A stretch of DNA of 64,000 nt from Martinezella calliandrae. GTDB lineage: Bacteria; Pseudomonadota; Alphaproteobacteria; Rhizobiales; Rhizobiaceae. The DNA is taken from assembly GCF_030272695.1 (NCBI RefSeq), contig NZ_JARFYN010000029.1, forward strand, positions 22,981 through 86,980. The letters run 5' to 3'. The notes below the pieces were generated by a model, which was given only the letters and a program-made list of their open reading frames with translations, had not been told where the DNA came from and searched no databases. The position numbers were made by a program, and so were the translations under genes. Every line of letters starts with the position of its first letter. Position 1 is the first letter of the stretch. Below are positions 9,838 through 18,164 of the stretch, piece by piece.

Positions 9838-9984
9838 ATGCGTTATAATTGCGCCGTCGTCGCCATTGCCGGCCTCGTGGCGTGCGCCTCAGCGCCTCCA
9901 ACTGCATACTGCCCAATAACCAGCGCCCCTGATCCTGTCCGTCGCCCCCAAGCCACTCTCTCTGCCAAGGACAAGCGCTTGTAA
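9838..9984 (+). CDS. Small putative lipoprotein
   Basis: A 48-residue protein with a short basic start, a hydrophobic segment and a lipobox-like AGLVAC (Cys about residue 16), followed by a Pro-rich tail. The ATG at 9838 has AAGGAAAGG a few bases upstream. It follows the tetR gene by 32 bases and may be co-transcribed. There is no recognised family; similar entericidin-like or lysis-type small lipoproteins exist, but no function can be claimed. Confidence 0.45.
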   Translation: MRYNCAVVAIAGLVACASAPPTAYCPITSAPDPVRRPQATLSAKDKRL

Positions 9985-10078
9985 ACACACCGAAATACGC
10001 GTGTTTGTGGACGGAAACTAGTCTAGCAGGGTCCGAAAGAGCGTCAAGTCCGCGACCGCTTCGGGCGCATGGTTGCCT

Positions 10079-10831
10079 TCAGGTGAGCAATGAGACCTTC
10101 CCGCTAGCGACGTCATATCGGGCCGGCACGACCTTCAGCTTGCCCTCCGCCACCGCTCCCGCGATTATCGGGGAGGCTTGGCTGAGCAGGCCCGCCTGGA
10201 TCTTCGCATTGACGTCGATGGCAGCGTCGAGATCGGGCCCGGCGGCATCGACGGCCGGGCGGATGGGCGCATAAAGCGCGCTGATCTGGCCCGGCACCGA
10301 CTTGCCGTCGATGGTCGCTTTGACCGCCCCGCAATTGCCGTGTCCCAGCACCATGAGGACCTTAGTTCCGAGGACGGCGACGCCATACTCTAGGCTCGCC
10401 ATGATTTCGGGTGTCGTGATGTTGCCGGCGACGCGCGTGACGAAGACATGGCCTATGGTCTGGTCGAAGACCAGTTCCACCGGCACGCGCGAGTCCGCGC
10501 ACGATAGCACGGCGGCGAAGGGCTCCTGCTTTTCGGCGGTCTTGGACTTGAGGATCGACAGATCCTCGTTGAGAGATTCCATCTCACCAGCGACGTAGCG
10601 CTTATTGCCGTCCATCAGCGCCTTGAGAGCTTCGTCCGGCGTCAACGTGCTCTGGGCTGACGCCGGCTTGACACCGGCGACCGGGCCGCCCGCCAGCACT
10701 GCGGCCGAGGCAACTACGGACCTGCACAGGAAGCCTCGTCGCGACAGGTCCGGCCGCTTGTTGCGCGCCGTATCGCCCGTCGAGCAGTCAATGCAGGTGC
10801 ATGCGTTCTGGATTGCTGAACTTGTTTCCAT
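10079..10831 (-). CDS. Exported beta-class carbonic anhydrase
   Basis: A 250-residue zinc enzyme that interconverts CO2 and bicarbonate. Zinc ligands are visible as C111 and D113 (SCADSR), then H164 and C167 (GHGNCGA). A twin-arginine signal (LSRRGFL at about 29-35, then a hydrophobic run and ASAQS) sends the folded protein to the periplasm. Before the RR motif lies an unusual Cys-rich stretch, CTCIDC. The ATG at 10831 is chosen since a GGGGG run sits 7 bases upstream. The gene is alone on the minus strand, so a role in periplasmic pH or bicarbonate supply is only an inference. Confidence 0.9.
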   Translation of the reverse strand: METSSAIQNACTCIDCSTGDTARNKRPDLSRRGFLCRSVVASAAVLAGGPVAGVKPASAQSTLTPDEALKALMDGNKRYVAGEMESLNEDLSILKSKTAEKQEPFAAVLSCADSRVPVELVFDQTIGHVFVTRVAGNITTPEIMASLEYGVAVLGTKVLMVLGHGNCGAVKATIDGKSVPGQISALYAPIRPAVDAAGPDLDAAIDVNAKIQAGLLSQASPIIAGAVAEGKLKVVPARYDVASGKVSLLT

Positions 10832-10980
10832 CGTAACCCCCAAGTAGATGCGATTGCATAAGGAGCCGGCTAAGCAAGTACTACAAGAACCCGTGCCCGA
10901 TTGTCTCCCCCTTGTGGCGAATTAGCAAGCTCTGCTGCGGCTCCTCTCGATGCGACCCCGAACCGTACCATGCTTGGCAT

Positions 10981-11547
10981 TTAGTCCTTAAGGTCAGTTC
11001 GTCCACCAACACGAATCAGGTCAGCGAGAACCGACCGAATTTCCGGCCAGGGAAATTCCTCGTTCTCATTCGAGGGTTCGCCCTTCTTCAGAATCGCGAA
11101 CAACTTTGCCGTAACGCCGGCAACCGAGAGCGCTCTGGTGCTCCAAAGGTCTGCTGCTAGTCGATCCTCGATGTCAGCTGCATATTCTTCCGTCCGTTTT
11201 GCTTCTTGATATTCGACCACCTGGTCAGTTGTCTGCCAAGCGGCAGATGACATCGCATTTGGACCAACCGTCGAGTATAACTTTGTTTCAAGTCGCTGCT
11301 GCCGCTCGCAGAGCAGCGAAAAATGCTCGTAAGCGGTCATCCACTCTTGCCAGTGTAAGACAGCAGGATCTTCCTCTTGGAATGCCGGTGTCGGTTGGTG
11401 CAGCTCCGAATCCACCTTCGGCGACAGGAAGGCTGCCACGAACAAGAAGGGATCGAGCTTGACCGCGGATTGCAGTTTTCCCGCTTTTTTTGAGTCGGCT
11501 ATACCCTTCGTACGAAATTCTCCCGACATCATCTGATGCGTTTCCAT
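10981..11547 (-). CDS. Hypothetical protein, 188 aa
   Basis: I do not recognise this protein. It is soluble, rich in Glu, Ala and Trp, has no signal peptide or membrane segment, and carries a long helical middle (EWMTAYEHFSLLCERQQRLE). The first 40 residues are basic. The start ATG follows AGGCGAGGG on the minus strand, and codon use matches its neighbours, so the reading frame is probably real. Proteins of this shape, with a central charged helix and LWSTRALSVAGVTAKL, are often found as uncharacterised rhizobial proteins. Confidence 0.6.
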   Translation of the reverse strand: METHQMMSGEFRTKGIADSKKAGKLQSAVKLDPFLFVAAFLSPKVDSELHQPTPAFQEEDPAVLHWQEWMTAYEHFSLLCERQQRLETKLYSTVGPNAMSSAAWQTTDQVVEYQEAKRTEEYAADIEDRLAADLWSTRALSVAGVTAKLFAILKKGEPSNENEEFPWPEIRSVLADLIRVGGRTDLKD

Positions 11548-11637
11548 GGTTCCGCCCTCGCCTAAAATGCTCGGTTTATTTCCGCTGAGATTTAACTATC
11601 TTGCTTTGCGCTAATCCATCGGACATATCCGACATGA

Positions 11638-11880
11638 TTGCATAATTCGCATTCTGCGGGGATTATAGCCTGGCACATCCGAAAGCTACGGAGGCATAAC
11701 AACCTCACGCAAGAGAACCTTGCGGTCGATGCGGAAGTCGATCGAACGGTGATTAGCGATCTTGAACGTGGAAAGCACAATACGTCGGTCGACCTGCTGG
11801 ATCGTCTGGGTGCAGCACTAAAAAGATTGCAAGCCCGGCCACCCCATGCCGGTTACGATGGTGAACGGTACAAGCGATGA
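11638..11880 (+). CDS. XRE-family HTH protein, probably 3'-disturbed
   Basis: An 80-residue Cro/CI-type DNA-binding protein. The HTH is clear: IRKLRRHNNLTQENLAVDAE and then VDRTVISDLERGKHNTSVDLLDRLGAAL. The only in-frame start is a TTG with no good ribosome site. The last 15 residues (after LKRL) do not look like an XRE tail and are read from DNA that, in another frame, encodes part of a PHB-depolymerase-type esterase. The C-terminus is therefore probably a fusion created by a deletion or recombination near 11825-11835. It may still bind DNA. Confidence 0.6.
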   Translation: MHNSHSAGIIAWHIRKLRRHNNLTQENLAVDAEVDRTVISDLERGKHNTSVDLLDRLGAALKRLQARPPHAGYDGERYKR

Positions 11881-12178
11881 GGTGCAACGCTACGACGGCT
11901 ATATCAGGTCCAACGGAAGGCTGCTTTCCGTTCCAGAGACGACGGAATATTGGCGCCGGATCGACGGATGCACCGGAGAAAATGCCACGCCGCTGCCGCG
12001 TCTTGATCCCCATGACCTGACCCGCGCCAGTCTGGTCCAATGGTCCGGATGCCGGCCCGATACTGGGGTTCAATTGTATCGCATCGAAAACGGCGGTCAT
12101 TTCTGGCCCCATCTCGTCGGGTCCGGTAACAATAATCCGGTAGACGGACCGTTTCGGGGGATGCAGCAGCGATTTTGA
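11834..12178 (+). pseudogene. PHB depolymerase-type esterase, 3' fragment
   Basis: The C-terminal third of a poly(3-hydroxybutyrate) depolymerase/feruloyl esterase-like alpha/beta hydrolase (LpqC type). The order of motifs is right for the family: PVTMVNGTSDEVQRYDG (acid residue region), ETTEYWRRIDGC, the tail strand WSGC, and IENGGHFWP, which carries the catalytic His. The N-terminal lid and the nucleophile Ser elbow are absent. The fragment begins inside the end of the XRE gene in a different frame. It is a truncated relic, not an active enzyme. Confidence 0.75.
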
Positions 12179-12420
12179 GACAGCGGTTGAGGTGTGGAAC
12201 TTTTTTAAACAGTACTACCGCGACCGATCGACACATTCAGATGAAAAGCGTTGATCATTCGGCTTATTTTCTCTGCAGGCTTCATGCGAAATATGCGCGC
12301 CGCAGCGCTCGAACAATTCCTTGTAAAATGGCTTCCGACAACCGTGGGCGTGCGGACGGTCATCGACCCAAGCGCCGGCGCCGAACAGCTATCAGCTGCT
12401 TTAAAAGGATCCCGCGCAGC
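12179..12420. other. gene-free spacer
   Basis: A 242-base spacer between converging units (the esterase fragment and the dioxygenase-like gene). No terminator hairpin of note or coding signal was seen. Confidence 0.4.
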
Positions 12421-13383
12421 CTATCGGAGGACCGGTTCGCCATGGAAACGGCGGCGCGACGGTTTCGAAACACCGAAGCCGATTTCCATCATCAATCGAG
12501 GCTTCTCGGTCGGCGCCGTACCCATGTGGAAACCGAAGGGATCCTCAACGAAGCCGGAGCCTGCCTTGCCGGTCAGCGTAACGGCACTATCCTTGCCGTA
12601 ATATCGCAAGATTTCATCGGCTGGATGACCAACCAGCAGTGTCAACTGATGCTTCACTGCTCGCTTCCTATGGCTGCCCTTGATGAAAACATGCGGGCCT
12701 GTGCTGTCGTCCACATCGACCAGGTTGAAGAAGAACTTCAGCATGCGCCAGTCGTCGAGATCGAAATGGTACTTGAATGAGGCACGGCTGAGATCCGCTT
12801 CCGATGCCGATTTCGTCGGAAAGGTCCACCAGATGCGGGTCGTGATGATGCGTGCCTGCCCGCCGAGATAATGCCTGGCAACATCGGTCAACAGTGGATC
12901 GTGTTGGGCCGCCAGCACGGCATTGCAATCGAGAGAACGTTCGAAGAAATGCCCGCTGAGGATTGAGCGTCCGTATTGCTGCTCGGCGCGGGCATGATCG
13001 GGGGCCAGGAATTCAAGCTTCCGGTCGAAATTGCCGAAACAGGGTGTCGTTCGGGCAAAAGCCGCAATTTCCTGGTGGATCGCGTCAGGCAATCTAAGAT
13101 CGGCAAACAGGCCCTCCGCCTTCAGCGCTCTGACGACCGCCTCCTGCTCAATTCCGGCAAATAGAGATTGGCCAGCGTTGCCGTCGGAAACCGGCCGATT
13201 TTTCGTGACCAGCCAGTGCATGCGACGGAACGGCATGGTGCGGGCCAGTACGAACATCGGCAGCCATGTCGGATTTTCTCTGATATCCGCAAGATAAGTG
13301 GGAATCCGCACCGCCATCCTCTTTAGGGGGCTGCCCCTGCGAGCGATGCTTTCCAGGTCATTTGCCGGAGAAGTGCTATGCAT
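12421..13383 (-). CDS. Phytanoyl-CoA dioxygenase-like Fe(II)/2OG oxygenase
   Basis: A 320-residue protein with the pattern of a phytanoyl-CoA dioxygenase-like Fe(II)/2-oxoglutarate enzyme. The likely iron ligands are H and D in FKYHFDLDDW (about residues 211-213) and a distal His in FGFHMGTAP (about 288), with a 2OG-binding Arg after it (KPRLMMEIG). A strand FFFNLVDVDDSTGPHVFIKGSH between them matches the jelly-roll core. The first 100 residues are less typical and basic. The start ATG is preceded by GGGGGAAAG. Its substrate is unknown; it has no pathway neighbours. Confidence 0.65.
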   Translation of the reverse strand: MHSTSPANDLESIARRGSPLKRMAVRIPTYLADIRENPTWLPMFVLARTMPFRRMHWLVTKNRPVSDGNAGQSLFAGIEQEAVVRALKAEGLFADLRLPDAIHQEIAAFARTTPCFGNFDRKLEFLAPDHARAEQQYGRSILSGHFFERSLDCNAVLAAQHDPLLTDVARHYLGGQARIITTRIWWTFPTKSASEADLSRASFKYHFDLDDWRMLKFFFNLVDVDDSTGPHVFIKGSHRKRAVKHQLTLLVGHPADEILRYYGKDSAVTLTGKAGSGFVEDPFGFHMGTAPTEKPRLMMEIGFGVSKPSRRRFHGEPVLR

Positions 13384-13733
13384 TATTCTTTCCCCCTTGG
13401 GAAGTGTGATGCCCCGAAAAAATCTGACCGTTCGCCAGATTTATACTGTAAGTTGAAACACTTACCACGCGGCGCGCGATCTGCTGCACCGCAACAGATA
13501 GGGGCGATCTACCGCACGTCAAGACTTCGAAGGGGTCTCAGACCTTGGTCCGACATGCAATGGCCATTGGTCGAAACATTGTGGCGATGTCCCTCTCGGC
13601 GCGCGACCTGTTTGAAAGTGGCACGATAATCGCGGTCATCCGGATCGGCGGCATACCCGGTTAAGAGGTCGCAATTTGTGCTCGCCGTCGTTTGGATGAG
13701 AGGCAAATTTCCTCTTTAGCGTTCTCGATGAAC
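13384..13733. other. gene-free stretch
   Basis: About 350 bases without a recognisable gene, between the dioxygenase-like gene and the thiE relic. Only short, featureless open frames occur. Confidence 0.45.
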
Positions 13734-14273
13734 TTAGCGTGTTGCCGCAATCCAGGCCAGGGTCCTTTGTTCGGGATCGGAATTGCGCGTGATATCGGTT
13801 ATGACTGCCGCACTATCGGCGCCATTTTCGAACACCCCGGCAATGCGCTCAACGGTCAGTCCGCCAATGGCGACAAGCGGTGTGTTGCCTATACGCGCCT
13901 TCCATTCGCCGATACGATCCAGCCCCTGTGGCGGCCAGGGCATCGCCTTGAGAGCGGTGGGATAGATCGGACCGAGTGCGACATAGTCCGGGCGCGCCGC
14001 AAGCGCCGTTGCCAATTCCGCCTCGTCGTGCGTCGACACTCCCAGTTTCAATCCGGCCTCACGGATGGCGGCAAGATCGGCCACCGCCAAATCCTCCTGG
14101 CAGAAATGGATGAAATCACAGCCCTCTTCGATGGAAAGCTGCCAATAGGCGTTGACGATCAGCTGGCATCCATGCGCCACGCAGACTGCTTTTGCCCGCC
14201 GGTTCACTCGGACATCGCACACCGGCTGTCGGCGGTCCTGACGCAGGAGACGACTGCGGGACGCGTTCGGCAA
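13734..14273 (-). pseudogene. thiE-like thiamine-phosphate synthase, degenerate
   Basis: The C-terminal two thirds match rhizobial ThiE, which joins HMP-PP and thiazole phosphate: STHDEAELATALAARPDYVALG, then PIYPT, the phosphate loop VAIGGLTVERIAGVFENGAD and AVITDIT. The first 50 residues do not match: the expected KLVQLRxKD strand is missing and replaced by an Arg-rich stretch. The pyrophosphate/Mg Asp in the usual VNDYW is Ala here (VNAYW), and the HLGQEDL motif reads HFCQEDL. No other thiamine gene lies nearby. I call it a decayed copy; a diverged ThiE-like protein is the less likely alternative. Confidence 0.7.
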
Positions 14274-14352
14274 TCGGGTAAGTTCGACGGCCGGAAGGTC
14301 TGTGGGAGATAGCCGCCTAACCTTCCCAGATCAGGTCCGGCGGCAGCTTGCG

Positions 14353-14860
14353 GGCCCTGTTGCAAACATTCTGGCGATGCCCGAGAGCGCGCGGAAGATT
14401 TTCGGCGAGATTTTTGATGAGCGATTTCAAGTGGCGTCATTTTCAGGGCGAAGTGATTTTGTGGGTGGTGCGTTGGTAGTGCCGCTATGTTGTTAGCTAT
14501 CGCGATCTTGAAGCAAATGATGGGAGAGCGGGGCGTGCTCGTGGATCATTCCACGATTTATCGCTGGGTTCAGAAGTACGCGCCGGAGATCGAAAAGCGG
14601 TTGCGTTGGCACTGGCGCCGGCCGCAATCGAGGAGTGGGCGTCGACGAAACCTACGTGAAGGTGCGCGGACAATGGACCTACCTTTACGGGGCCGTCGAT
14701 AAATTCGTCAACACGATCGATTTCTATCCTTCTCCGACACGGAATGCCAAAGCGGCCAAACGCTTCCTCGGCAAGGCTTTGAACGGTCTGAAGGATTGGG
14801 AAAAGCCAACGGTCATCAATACCGACAAGGCGCCGACTTACGGGATCGCGTCGCGTTCGG
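14353..14860 (+). mobile_element. IS6-family element remnant
   Basis: A broken IS6-family insertion sequence. Its left end GGCCCTGTTGCAAA (14353-14366) is close to the family terminal repeat. The transposase starts at the ATG at 14417 (MSDFKWRHFQGEVILW) and then meets a TAG and at least two frameshifts. The remaining pieces are MMGERGVLVDHSTIYRWVQK (from about 14518), VDETYVKVRGQWTYLY with the first catalytic Asp (from 14638), and DWEKPTVINTDKAPTYG with the second Asp (to about 14850). The last third with the catalytic Glu and the right end are missing. The element is inactive. Confidence 0.9.
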
Positions 14861-15060
14861 CGATGCAGCGTCCACTTCGGCACCGACCTCTTACAATGCG
14901 AAATTGCATTTAAAGCTCTTGAAGGAATCAGAGCCGGCGTCGCCTGGGTCACCTTGGCGCACGACAATCTACTCCGAACCACCGAGATCGATACCCTCTC
15001 TGAAAACGAGAGGTAACTTCCCAGTCTTGCGGTCTGATGACGCCGCTTGAGAGCACTTAG
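14861..15060. other. spacer after the IS6 remnant
   Basis: About 200 bases with no gene seen. The right end of the insertion sequence should be here but no matching inverted repeat was found. Confidence 0.4.
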
Positions 15061-15225
15061 ATTGACGACGTCAATGCGATGCCCGCCGGTCAAATCCGGG
15101 TTCAGCGGCCGATCGCATTGATGCAGGCCGATATCAACATGATCGCGACTTGGCTCCATATACGCGAAGCGCGTCGATCTCGGCTGGAACACGGCAACTT
15201 TGTCAAAACAGGACTGAATCAATGA
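15061..15225 (+). pseudogene. Orphan 3' coding tail coupled to ohr
   Basis: A 54-codon open frame that runs from a TAG to a TGA whose bases overlap the ohr start (ATGA). It has the ring of a real C-terminus (INMIATWLHIREARRSRLEH), and the overlap suggests an earlier gene once coupled to ohr. I do not recognise the family. An internal ATG at 15079 exists without a good ribosome site. Confidence 0.35.
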
Positions 15226-15635
15226 CCAGCAAGACCCTTTACACTGCTTACGTTCATACGATCGGCGGTCGCGACGGCGCCGCCCGAAGCTCGGATGGTC
15301 AACTCGAGGTCCAACTCGCGACCCCAGGCACCAAGCGCCCCGGCACCAATCCCGAGCAACTTTTCGCAGCCGGTTGGTCGGCCTGCTTCGAGGGAGCATT
15401 GGCGCGGGCTGCAAGCCAGGCCGGCATTGAACTGCCGAATGGCACCGCAGTCGACGCCGAAGTCGATCTGAACCTGGATGACGCAGAAGGCTTCCATCTT
15501 GTCGCAAGGCTCAACGTAAGCCTGCCCGGGCTTCATCCGGACGTGGCGCAATCACTCGTCAGCTCGGCTGATGCGATCTGCCCTTACTCGAAAATGACGC
15601 GCGGTGGCATTGCTGCCCATGTCGCGGTCGCCTGA
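15222..15635 (+). CDS. ohr: Ohr/OsmC-family organic hydroperoxide resistance protein
   Basis: A 137-residue thiol peroxidase that reduces organic hydroperoxides in the cytoplasm. Both redox cysteines are in place: C55 in GWSACFEGAL and C120 in ICPYSKMTRG. NPEQLFAAG is the family signature, and the length is usual. The ATG at 15222 gives the usual Ohr N-terminus (SKTLYTAYVHTIGGRDG). The gene lies 13 bases upstream of an epoxide hydrolase gene and the two should form an operon, which fits detoxification of oxidised organics. No OhrR regulator gene is next to it. Confidence 0.93.
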   Translation: MTSKTLYTAYVHTIGGRDGAARSSDGQLEVQLATPGTKRPGTNPEQLFAAGWSACFEGALARAASQAGIELPNGTAVDAEVDLNLDDAEGFHLVARLNVSLPGLHPDVAQSLVSSADAICPYSKMTRGGIAAHVAVA

Positions 15636-15648
15636 TAGGAGAAAGAAG

Positions 15649-16941
15649 ATGTCAATCATCAGCACAGAGGTCGGCCGACGCAAGTTCATTGCCACGTCGC
15701 TGATCGGGGCTGCCTCTATTGCCCTCCCTCATATTGCCGCAGCGACAGGCGCCACCATACCGGACAGGTCGACGGTGCGTCCTTTTAAGATCGCCATACC
15801 CGAGGCCGCGCTTTTGGATATGACCCAGCGCGTCAAGGCAATGCGCTGGCCCGACCATGAGACGGTCGGCGATACCTCGCAAGGTCTAAAGCTGGCGACC
15901 ATGAAGGCCGTCGCCGATTATTGGGCGAATGAATATAACTGGCACAAGGCCGAAGACTATCTGAACAATCTGCCTAATTTCATCACCGAGATCGATGGTG
16001 TCGACATCCACTTCATCCATGTGAGATCGAAGCATCCGAACGCGCTGCCGATGATCATCACGCATGGTTGGCCAGGCTCGATTTTCGAACAACTCAAGGT
16101 CATCGGCCCGCTAACCGATCCCACCCACTACGGCGGCACCGAAGCCGACGCCTTCGATGTGGTGATCCCCTCGCTGCCGGGACACGGCTTTTCCGGAAAA
16201 CCGACGGAGCTTGGCTGGGATCCGATCCGCATCGCCAGGGCTTGGTCGGTCTTGATGGAGCGTTTGGGCTACACGCGTTACGTTGCACAAGGTGGCGACT
16301 GGGGCAACGCCGTTACCGAGCAGCTGGCCTTGCAGCGGCCAGCCGGTCTGATCGGTATCCATACCAACATGCCGGCAACGGTGCCGGACGACATCGCCAA
16401 GGCTCTCGCTGCAGGTGCAGCCCCGCCGGCTGGCCTTTCGCCGGATGAGCTGCAGGCCTACAACCAACTCGATTACTTCTATAAGAACGGGCTGGGTTAT
16501 GCGATCGAGATGGCGAAGCGTCCGCAGACGCTTTATGCACTCGCGGACTCGCCGATCGGACTGGCCTCGTGGATGTTCGACCATGATGCGCGCAGTATGG
16601 AATTGATCACTCGCGTCTTCGATGGCGGCGAGGAAGGCCTGTCGAAGGAGGACCTGATCGACAATGTGTCGCTCTATTGGTTGACCGGAACTGCCATCTC
16701 ATCGGCACGCCTCTACTGGGAAAGCAAGCTTGCCTTCTTCGCGCCAAAAGGCGTCACGCTGCCGGTCGCGGTTAGCGTCTTCCCCGATGAGCTCTATCCG
16801 GCGCCCAGGAGTTGGGCCGAACGTGCCTATCCGAAACTGATCCACTACAATCGCCTCGATAAGGGTGGACATTTCGCCGCCTGGGAACAGCCGGCCGCAT
16901 TCACAAGCGAAATGCGCACCGCCTTCAGATCGCTGCGCTGA
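15649..16941 (+). CDS. Exported epoxide hydrolase
   Basis: A 430-residue alpha/beta hydrolase with an N-terminal epoxide hydrolase domain (FKIAIPEAALLDMTQRVKAM followed by RWPD). The oxyanion motif HGWPGS, the nucleophile Asp in GGDWGN and the late His in GGHFAAWEQP make up the catalytic set. A twin-arginine-type leader (VGRRKFIATSLIGAASIAL, then HIAAATG) points to the periplasm. The ATG at 15649 has AGGAGAAAG upstream, 13 bases after ohr. It hydrolyses epoxides to diols in the family; the natural substrate is unknown. A 9-bp hairpin with a T run ends the operon. Confidence 0.9.
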   Translation: MSIISTEVGRRKFIATSLIGAASIALPHIAAATGATIPDRSTVRPFKIAIPEAALLDMTQRVKAMRWPDHETVGDTSQGLKLATMKAVADYWANEYNWHKAEDYLNNLPNFITEIDGVDIHFIHVRSKHPNALPMIITHGWPGSIFEQLKVIGPLTDPTHYGGTEADAFDVVIPSLPGHGFSGKPTELGWDPIRIARAWSVLMERLGYTRYVAQGGDWGNAVTEQLALQRPAGLIGIHTNMPATVPDDIAKALAAGAAPPAGLSPDELQAYNQLDYFYKNGLGYAIEMAKRPQTLYALADSPIGLASWMFDHDARSMELITRVFDGGEEGLSKEDLIDNVSLYWLTGTAISSARLYWESKLAFFAPKGVTLPVAVSVFPDELYPAPRSWAERAYPKLIHYNRLDKGGHFAAWEQPAAFTSEMRTAFRSLR

Positions 16942-16975
16942 TACCTGCGAAAAATCCGGACTATCGTGTCATGTC

Positions 16976-17006
16976 AAGCCTGCGGTCGTTGCGATCGCAG
17001 GCTTTT
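16976..17006 (+). terminator. Rho-independent terminator of ohr-epoxide hydrolase
   Basis: A perfect 9-bp stem AAGCCTGCG / CGCAGGCTT with an 11-base loop, running into TTTT on the plus strand, 35 bases after the epoxide hydrolase stop. Confidence 0.8.
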
Positions 17007-17081
17007 CTGCTTGAGATCGCGTGTGGCGACGATGGGCCTCTGCACGCTCGCCAAGCAGCAACGCATATGGCTGACAGGAAT

Positions 17082-18005
17082 TCAGTCTCTCGCCACCTGC
17101 TTGATATCCTCGAGCTGCCGCAACCCCTCGCGCATGCGAGGTACCATCCAGTCTAGAAAGGCTCGCACCTTCAGTGGGAGCAGACCCTGGCGCGCATAGA
17201 CCAGATGCACTGGAAACGTTTTGTTGTCGTGGTCGTCGAGGATGCGAACCAGCGCGCCGGTCCGCAATTCGTTCAATGCTTGATAGCTCGGCGCCCGCGC
17301 AACTCCAATACCACGCACAGCGGCCTCGATGGCATCCGTACTGGTATTGGCCCGGATTCGGATGTTCGGCACTGCCTGGACCTTCTGGCCGTCAAGATCA
17401 TAGATCCACGATGCTGCCTCGATCGCACCAAAGATGGCAGCATCGTGATTGACGAGGTCCTCCGGCCTCAAAGGGAGACCCCTGCGCGCCAGATAGGCCG
17501 GGCTTGCATAGGTCACGAGACGAAAGTCGCCCACTTTGACCGCATAGAGCGAACTATCGACGAGACGGCCGAGACGGATACCGACATCGACGTGTTCATC
17601 CACGAGATGAACCACACGATCGACGGACAGGACGTTGAGGGTGATTTCAGGGTGCTCGCAAAGAAAATCGAGCGCAAGCGGCATTACATGTTGCTGGCCG
17701 AAGACCAACGGCATCGTGATCGCAAGCTCGCCTTTCGGGCCTTCATATTCGCCCGAGGCCCGAAGTTCGGCCTCTTTGATCTGGGCCACGATCTGCCGGG
17801 CTGCCTCCACATAGTCACGGCCCGCATCGGTCAATTGGATATTCCGGCTGGTGCGGATCAGCAGGTTGGTACCAAGGAAGCGCTCAAGCTCCGCTACTTT
17901 ACGGCTTACACTTGGTAGCGGTGCGTTGAGCTTTCGGCTTCCCGCAGAAAGGCTGCCGGCGTCAACGACTGCCAGCAGCACTTGCATCGCATCAAGACGG
18001 TCCAT
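17082..18005 (-). CDS. LysR-family transcriptional regulator
   Basis: A 307-residue LysR regulator. The winged HTH is at the N-terminus (MQVLLAVVDAGSLSAGSRKL, then PLPSVSRKVAELE), with FLGTNLLIRTSR after it and a type 2 periplasmic-binding-like effector domain from about residue 90. ATG 18005 is preceded by a GGGGGG run; other in-frame ATG or GTG codons lie up to 21 bases upstream. It follows an SDR gene on the same strand at 160 bases and may regulate it or be co-transcribed; the effector is unknown. Confidence 0.9.
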   Translation of the reverse strand: MDRLDAMQVLLAVVDAGSLSAGSRKLNAPLPSVSRKVAELERFLGTNLLIRTSRNIQLTDAGRDYVEAARQIVAQIKEAELRASGEYEGPKGELAITMPLVFGQQHVMPLALDFLCEHPEITLNVLSVDRVVHLVDEHVDVGIRLGRLVDSSLYAVKVGDFRLVTYASPAYLARRGLPLRPEDLVNHDAAIFGAIEAASWIYDLDGQKVQAVPNIRIRANTSTDAIEAAVRGIGVARAPSYQALNELRTGALVRILDDHDNKTFPVHLVYARQGLLPLKVRAFLDWMVPRMREGLRQLEDIKQVARD

Positions 18006-18164
18006 GCTACCCCCCATGAAGCCCACTCGCTCACAATAGCGCCTTCGAGGGAGGTGGAACAGAAGGCCCCATATTCAGGGCCTCGATCATTGCAAGTACG
18101 CTTTGCAAATTTCACGCGCGTTGATACGCGAAGGCCATTTCCACGCTATTCGCCACGCCATCAA

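Noticed and set aside
14497..15507. 336-codon minus-strand frame
   Set aside because: Runs across the IS6 relic and ohr on the opposite strand and has no protein-like motifs; a shadow frame.
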